DNA of 45,629 nt from CAZJNX01 sp964547415. Its GTDB lineage: Bacteria > Pseudomonadota > Alphaproteobacteria > Rhizobiales > Amorphaceae. Position 1 is the first letter of the stretch. Each line of letters begins with the position of its first letter. The notes below the pieces were generated by a model. It was not told where the DNA came from. It ran no database searches and worked only from the letters and a program-made list of their open reading frames with translations. The stretch lies in the NCBI GenBank assembly GCA_964547415.1, contig CAZJNX010000007.1, forward strand, positions 1 to 45,629, given 5' to 3'. Positions 41,965 to 45,629 of the stretch are shown one piece after another. A program made the translations under genes and the position numbers.

Positions 41965-42774
41965 ATGATCTGGCGGCGAGAACGGCGATCCGGCGCGTGT
42001 GCCGGCGGCTTGCGGGGCGCTGCGGCCACGGTCGCGCTCGCGGGGGGGCTCCTCGGGGTGGCGGGGCAGGCGCTGCCCGTGGCGGCCCAGGAGCGCATCG
42101 GCGTCGCCGCCTCCGTCGTGCGTCAGGTGACCGGCAACATCGGCGGGAGCGTTCGCGACCTGTCGGTCGGGGAAGGCGTCTTCGCCGACGAGACGGTCGA
42201 GACGGGCGAGCGCAGCAACTCCCAGCTCCTGTTCCGGGACGAGACGACCCTGTCGATCGGCCCCTCCTCCGCCGTCGTCCTCGACCGGTTCGTCTACGAC
42301 CCGGGCGGGCGGGCGAGCACCTTCTCCGTGCGGGCGGCACGCGGGGCGCTGCGCTTCGTGTCGGGCTCGTCACGCCCGGCGGCCTACGAGATCGAGACGC
42401 CGGTGGCGACCATCGGCGTGCGCGGCACCATCGTGGACGTGTTCGTCTTCGAGGGGCTCGTGATCGTCATCCTGACGGAAGGGGCGGCGGACGTGTGCGT
42501 CAACGGCCGCTGCTCGGGCCTCACGCGCCCGGGCACCTACCTCGTCGTGCGCGCGGGCGGGCAGGTCGAGGGGCCGCGCCCGTGGGACGGGCGGCTGCGC
42601 TCGGTGATCGGGCCCGTGCCGTTCCCGCTGTACGGCTGGCACCTCGACCTCGACCGCGGCGAGCGCTTCCGCGCGTCTCCGCCGCGGCTCGACGCCACCG
42701 ACCAGCTCGAGTTCCGCGACATCGAGGTCTGGGAGGAAGAGTACACGCCGCCGCGGCCGGAACCGCGCCCCTGA
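41965..42774 (+). CDS. FecR-domain exported protein
   Basis: 269 residues. The signal peptide is about 1-43 (AVAAQE). A FecR domain follows at about 60-175: VGEGVFADETVETGERSNSQLLFRDETTLSIGPSSAVVLDRFVYDP, RGALRFVSG and the hallmark ETPVATIGVRGT. The C-terminal part after about 200 is Pro/Arg/Glu-rich and not recognised. There is no anti-sigma N-terminal cytoplasmic domain, so this is the secreted FecR type, not a TonB anti-sigma regulator. Its role beside a CHASE2 cyclase and a TPR-barrel is unknown but recurrent. Confidence 0.88.
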   Translation: MIWRRERRSGACAGGLRGAAATVALAGGLLGVAGQALPVAAQERIGVAASVVRQVTGNIGGSVRDLSVGEGVFADETVETGERSNSQLLFRDETTLSIGPSSAVVLDRFVYDPGGRASTFSVRAARGALRFVSGSSRPAAYEIETPVATIGVRGTIVDVFVFEGLVIVILTEGAADVCVNGRCSGLTRPGTYLVVRAGGQVEGPRPWDGRLRSVIGPVPFPLYGWHLDLDRGERFRASPPRLDATDQLEFRDIEVWEEEYTPPRPEPRP

Positions 42775-42849
42775 CGCGCCCGCCCCGCGGGTGAGGCGCC
42801 GCCGGGCGGCCTCGGCCTCCGGCGACGCCCCGGGACGGGGCCGGGACCG

Positions 42850-43128
42850 TCAGTCCTTGGCGTCGCCGCCTTCCTCGCGCAGCTCCTCCGCCATCTCCTC
42901 CATGCCCGCGTCGCGCCCTTCGCCGTGGGCGGCGTCGCTGGCGGCGGCGGCGCCTTCCGCGTGCGCGCCCTCGTCGCGGTCCATGTGCGCGTCCATGGCG
43001 TCGCCGCCCTCTTCGGACACGCCCTCGTCGATCGCCTCCATCCCCTCGTCGTTCTGGGCGAGGGCCGGGGCCTGGGCGAACGCACCGAGGAGGGCGAAGG
43101 CGGCCGTCGCCTTGAGAAGCCTGTTCAT
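42850..43128 (-). CDS. Small exported acidic Met/His-containing protein
   Basis: 92 residues. A clear signal peptide (MNRLLKATAAFALLGAFAQAPALAQ) leaves a mature chain of about 67 residues with 24 Asp/Glu, 5 Met and 3 His, and no Cys, Trp, Tyr or Phe. EEGGDA occurs twice. AAGGAAACACCC precedes ATG 43128, supporting real translation. It is probably disordered in the periplasm and could bind cations. I recognise no family. A TTTATA-like -10 lies about 120 bases upstream on the minus strand. Confidence 0.75.
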   Translation of the reverse strand: MNRLLKATAAFALLGAFAQAPALAQNDEGMEAIDEGVSEEGGDAMDAHMDRDEGAHAEGAAAASDAAHGEGRDAGMEEMAEELREEGGDAKD

Positions 43129-43352
43129 GGGTGTTTCCTTCTGGTCTGGATTTTCAACGCCGGGCGGACGTCGAGGGAAAGATGAGCCGCGCAGGGAAGC
43201 GGATCCGCGGCAGGATCCGAGGCGAACGACGTGCGTTCTCCAACGCCCGGCGTATAAAGCGTACCACAGTGGCGACGCATGATGAAGGTCGTTCGGCCCG
43301 GCAAGACGGCGGCGCCGCCGCTCGAGCCGCCGGCGCTGGCCGCCGAGGACCG

Positions 43353-44393
43353 TCAAAGATCGAGCTCGTCCTGCCCGGGGAGGGTTTCGCGGGGCGGGGG
43401 CGCGAGGCCGAGGTGGCGGAAGGCGGCGGCCGTCAGGAGGCGCCCGCGGGGGGTGCGCTGAACGAGGCCCTCCTGGATGAGGTAGGGCTCCACGATGTCC
43501 TCGATGGCGTCCCGCGGCTCCGATAGGGCGGCCGAGATGGTGTCGATCCCCACCGGGCCGCCGCCGAAGTGCTCGGCGATGATGGTGAGGTAGCGCCGGT
43601 CGAGGGCGTCGAGGCCCGCCCGGTCCACGTCGAGGCGCAGGAGCGCCGCGTCCGCGACGGCGGCCGTCACCTCCTCCACCTCGTCCACCACCGCGAAGTC
43701 GCGCACGCGGCGCAGGAGGCGGCCCGCGATCCGCGGCGTGCCGCGGGCCCGCTTCGCGATCTCCCGCGCGCCGTCGGGGGCGATGGCGAGGTCCATCAGG
43801 CGGGCGTTGCGGGCGACGATGCCGGTGAGCTCCTCCACCGTGTAGAACTGGAGGCGGACGGGGATGCCGAACCGGTCGCGCAGCGGGGTCGTCAGGAGGC
43901 CGAGGCGGGTGGTGGCGGCGACCAGCGTGAAGCGGGCGAGGTCGATGCGGACGGAGCGGGCGGCCGGCCCCTCGCCGATGATGAGGTCGAGCTGAAAATC
44001 CTCCATCGCCGGGTAGAGGATCTCCTCCACCTGGGGCGACAGGCGGTGGATCTCGTCGATGAACAGGACGTCCCGCTCCTCGAGGTTGGTGAGAAGCGCC
44101 GCGAGGTCGCCGGCCTTGGCGATGACGGGGCCGGAGGTGGCGCGGAAGTTGACGCCCAGCTCCCGGGCGACGATGCCCGCGAGCGTCGTCTTGCCGAGGC
44201 CGGGCGGGCCCACGAGGAGGACGTGGTCGAGCGCCTCGCCCCGGGCACGGGCCGCCTTCACGAACACTTCCAGGTTCTCCCGCGCCGCCTTCTGGCCGGT
44301 GAAGTCGGCGAGGCGCTCCGGGCGCAGCGGGGCGTCGAGGTCGCTCTCGTCCGCCTCGGGGAGCGTCAAGGGGTTGCGTCCGGGGGCGGTCAT
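43353..44393 (-). CDS. ruvB: Holliday junction branch-migration ATPase RuvB
   Basis: 346 residues, AAA+ motor. The N-terminal LRPERLADFTGQKAARENLEVFVKAARARGEALDHVLLVGPPGLGKTTLA includes Walker A. LFIDEIHRL is Walker B, and LVAATTRLGLLTTPLRDRFGI holds the sensor and arginine-finger region. The C-terminal winged helix ends in EPYLIQEGLVQRTPRGRLLT. It drives branch migration with RuvA and overlaps the ruvA stop by 4 bases. Confidence 0.97.
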   Translation of the reverse strand: MTAPGRNPLTLPEADESDLDAPLRPERLADFTGQKAARENLEVFVKAARARGEALDHVLLVGPPGLGKTTLAGIVARELGVNFRATSGPVIAKAGDLAALLTNLEERDVLFIDEIHRLSPQVEEILYPAMEDFQLDLIIGEGPAARSVRIDLARFTLVAATTRLGLLTTPLRDRFGIPVRLQFYTVEELTGIVARNARLMDLAIAPDGAREIAKRARGTPRIAGRLLRRVRDFAVVDEVEEVTAAVADAALLRLDVDRAGLDALDRRYLTIIAEHFGGGPVGIDTISAALSEPRDAIEDIVEPYLIQEGLVQRTPRGRLLTAAAFRHLGLAPPPRETLPGQDELDL

Positions 44394-45007
44394 CGGCCGA
44401 GCACCTTCAGGCTCTCGCGGATCAGGGTCGCGGTGGCGAGCCCGGCCTCGGGCCGCTCCTCGCGCACCGTCAGGACCGCGGCGCGCGCCGCCCCGCCATC
44501 GTAGCCGAGGTTGACGAGGGCGGACACCGCGTCGGCGAGCGCCTGGTCCTCCGGGCTCGCCGCGGCGGGCACGGCGCCGCCCGCCGGGGCGGCGGCGACG
44601 GGAAGGCGGGCCACCTTGTCGGAGAGCTCGGCGACGATGCGATCGGCGACGCGCTTGCCGATGCCCGGCACGCGGGTGATGGCCTTCGCGTCCCGGTCGG
44701 CGACGGCGCGGGCGAGCTCGTCCGCCGGAAAGACGCCGAGGGCGGCGACGGCAAGGCGCGCCCCCACCCCCTGCACGGACTGGAGGAGGCGGAACCAGTC
44801 CCGCTCGGCCGCCGACAGGAAGCCGTAGAGGCGGATCATGTCCTCCCGCACCACGGTCTCGATGGTGAGGCTCGCCGTCTCGCCGACGGGCGGGAGGGCC
44901 GCGAGCACCCGCGGCGGGCAGAAGACCTCGTAGCCGACGCCGGAAACGTCGAGGACGAGGTGGTCCTCCGCGATCTCGTCGACGGTGCCCTTGAGGCGCC
45001 CGATCAC
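44390..45007 (-). CDS. ruvA: Holliday junction-binding protein RuvA, GTG start
   Basis: 205 residues from GTG 45007, which gives the normal N-terminus (M)IGRLKGTVDEI and a GTGA overlap with the ruvC stop. OB-fold, two helix-hairpin-helix motifs (LLQSVQGVGARLAVAAL and ITRVPGIGKRVADRIVAEL) and the C-terminal RuvB-binding domain after an Ala/Pro linker are all present. It forms the tetrameric scaffold for RuvB at junctions. Confidence 0.96.
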   Translation of the reverse strand: MIGRLKGTVDEIAEDHLVLDVSGVGYEVFCPPRVLAALPPVGETASLTIETVVREDMIRLYGFLSAAERDWFRLLQSVQGVGARLAVAALGVFPADELARAVADRDAKAITRVPGIGKRVADRIVAELSDKVARLPVAAAPAGGAVPAAASPEDQALADAVSALVNLGYDGGAARAAVLTVREERPEAGLATATLIRESLKVLGR

Positions 45008-45516
45008 GCCGGGACCCGGGCGGGCACGCGCGCCACGGCGCGGCGGTGGGCGGCGTGGGTGAGGGCGATGGCGAGGGCGTCGGCCGCGTCCTCGCCGGGG
45101 ATCTCGGCGCGGGGAAGGAGGGTCGCCACCATCATGCGCACCTGCGCCTTGTCGCCGTGGCCGGTCCCGGTCACGGTCTTCTTCACGAGGTTGGGCGCGT
45201 ACTCGGCGACGAGGAGCCCCGCCGCCGCCGGCACCACCATGGCGATGCCGCGGGCCTGGCCGAGCTTCAGCGTCGCGCCCGCGTCCTTGTTCACGAAGGT
45301 CGCCTCCACCGCCGCCTCGTCCGGCGCGAGGTCGGCGATCACCGCCGACAGCCCGCGGTGGAGCGCGAGGAGGCGCTCGGCGAGCGGGGCGTCCGCGTCC
45401 GGCACGACGGTACCGGCTGCGAGGAAGCGCTGGCGGCTCCCCTCGCACAGGATGGCGCCCCACCCGGTGCGGCGCAGGCCCGGGTCGATGCCGATGATGC
45501 GAATCGGTCGGTGCAT
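45004..45516 (-). CDS. ruvC: Crossover junction endodeoxyribonuclease RuvC
   Basis: 170 residues, RNase H-fold resolvase. Acidic catalytic residues are in IIGIDPGLRRTGWG (Asp11), VEATFVNKDAGATLKLGQARG (Glu71) and the C-terminal GEDAADALAIALTHA. It resolves Holliday junctions. First gene of ruvCAB. ATG 45516 gives the family's start; an upstream ATG 13 codons earlier is unlikely. The symbol order and tight overlaps are typical of alphaproteobacteria. Confidence 0.96.
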   Translation of the reverse strand: MHRPIRIIGIDPGLRRTGWGAILCEGSRQRFLAAGTVVPDADAPLAERLLALHRGLSAVIADLAPDEAAVEATFVNKDAGATLKLGQARGIAMVVPAAAGLLVAEYAPNLVKKTVTGTGHGDKAQVRMMVATLLPRAEIPGEDAADALAIALTHAAHRRAVARVPARVPA

Positions 45517-45576
45517 GGCACCTCGACCGATAGACCGCGCCGGCCGCGCCACCAAGCGGCGGTCCGCGGGAGGCTT

Positions 45577-45593
45577 AACAGGCTGTTGAAGAA
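45577..45593. mobile_element. Possible insertion-sequence end at the window edge
   Basis: AACAGGCTGTTGAAGAA resembles the terminal sequence seen at ends of several transposase-bearing elements, where a GGCTGTTGAA-type inverted repeat is followed by the element body. It lies 60 bases upstream of ruvC and the window stops 36 bases later, so no transposase or second end can be checked. Confidence 0.25.
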
Positions 45594-45629
45594 GGCACCG
45601 GCACGGCTTTGAGGACGGCGTCGTCGCCG

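Noticed and set aside
36867..42794. A nearly 2000-codon open frame on the plus strand
   Set aside because: It is a shadow frame. High GC removes stop codons, and the minus-strand genes beneath it (LysR, CHASE2 cyclase, barrel) have clear domains, while this frame is Arg/Gly/Ala-rich with no motif.
42775..42849. GC-rich inverted repeats between the FecR gene and the acidic protein gene
   Set aside because: Several short self-complementary GC blocks exist, but none has a T-run or a dominant stem, so I do not call a terminator.

Overview
This is a GC-rich (about 70% or more) chromosomal window from what looks like an alphaproteobacterium of the Hyphomicrobiales/Rhodobacterales type. The grounds are class I lysyl-tRNA synthetase, the ruvC-ruvA-ruvB order, Liv- and Dpp-type ABC operons, a hup/hyp gene order like that of Rhodobacter capsulatus, and pervasive ATGA/TGATG gene overlaps. 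I see no rRNA, tRNA, CRISPR array or complete mobile element. The 3' edge carries a short motif resembling an insertion-sequence end.

Layout. (1) 1-136: 3' end of a DUF2927-type gene. (2) 348-9514, all minus strand: a catabolic block led by a TTG-started GntR/FCD regulator and a 21-bp dyad operator. It continues with E1-alpha, E1-beta and E2-hydrolase of an acetoin-dehydrogenase-like 2-oxoacid complex, an SDR, a DUF3830 protein, a RidA-like protein, an Asp/Glu/hydantoin racemase, a DadA-like FAD oxidase and a second SDR. Together these could racemise, oxidise, hydrolyse and oxidatively decarboxylate an amino-acid-like substrate. (3) 9621-13469: degenerate nuclease-like protein, bacterioferritin lacking the haem Met, lysK, TerB-like protein. 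(4) 13494-22208: agmatinase/guanidinobutyrase-type ureohydrolase, PhyH oxygenase and ring-opening amidohydrolase (barbiturase/cyanuric acid hydrolase family), divergent from a complete Dpp-type transporter that has a near-consensus sigma-54 promoter. This looks like a nitrogen-scavenging locus.

(5) 22224-28492: accessory genes of an uptake [NiFe] hydrogenase in visible decay. hupD is frameshifted and fused by deletion to the rubredoxin part of hupJ, hupR is reduced to its C-terminal Fis-type helix-turn-helix, hypD has a one-base insertion and hypE has an in-frame TAA. hupK, hypA, hypB and hypC remain open. No structural subunits are present. (6) 28493-29995: a mostly non-coding zone with a DUF4112 gene and a 5'-truncated SDR pseudogene.

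(7) 29999-38028: LysR regulator, complete LivJHMGF transporter, an M19-like dipeptidase lacking the first metal motif, a DUF1330 protein and a divergent isochorismatase-family hydrolase. Dyads of the LysR T-N11-A type lie in both intergenic regions. (8) 38154-42774: a CHASE2 adenylate cyclase and a TPR/beta-barrel outer-membrane protein, divergent from a FecR-domain protein, plausibly one envelope-sensing module. (9) 42850-45516: a small acidic exported protein and the ruvCAB Holliday-junction operon.
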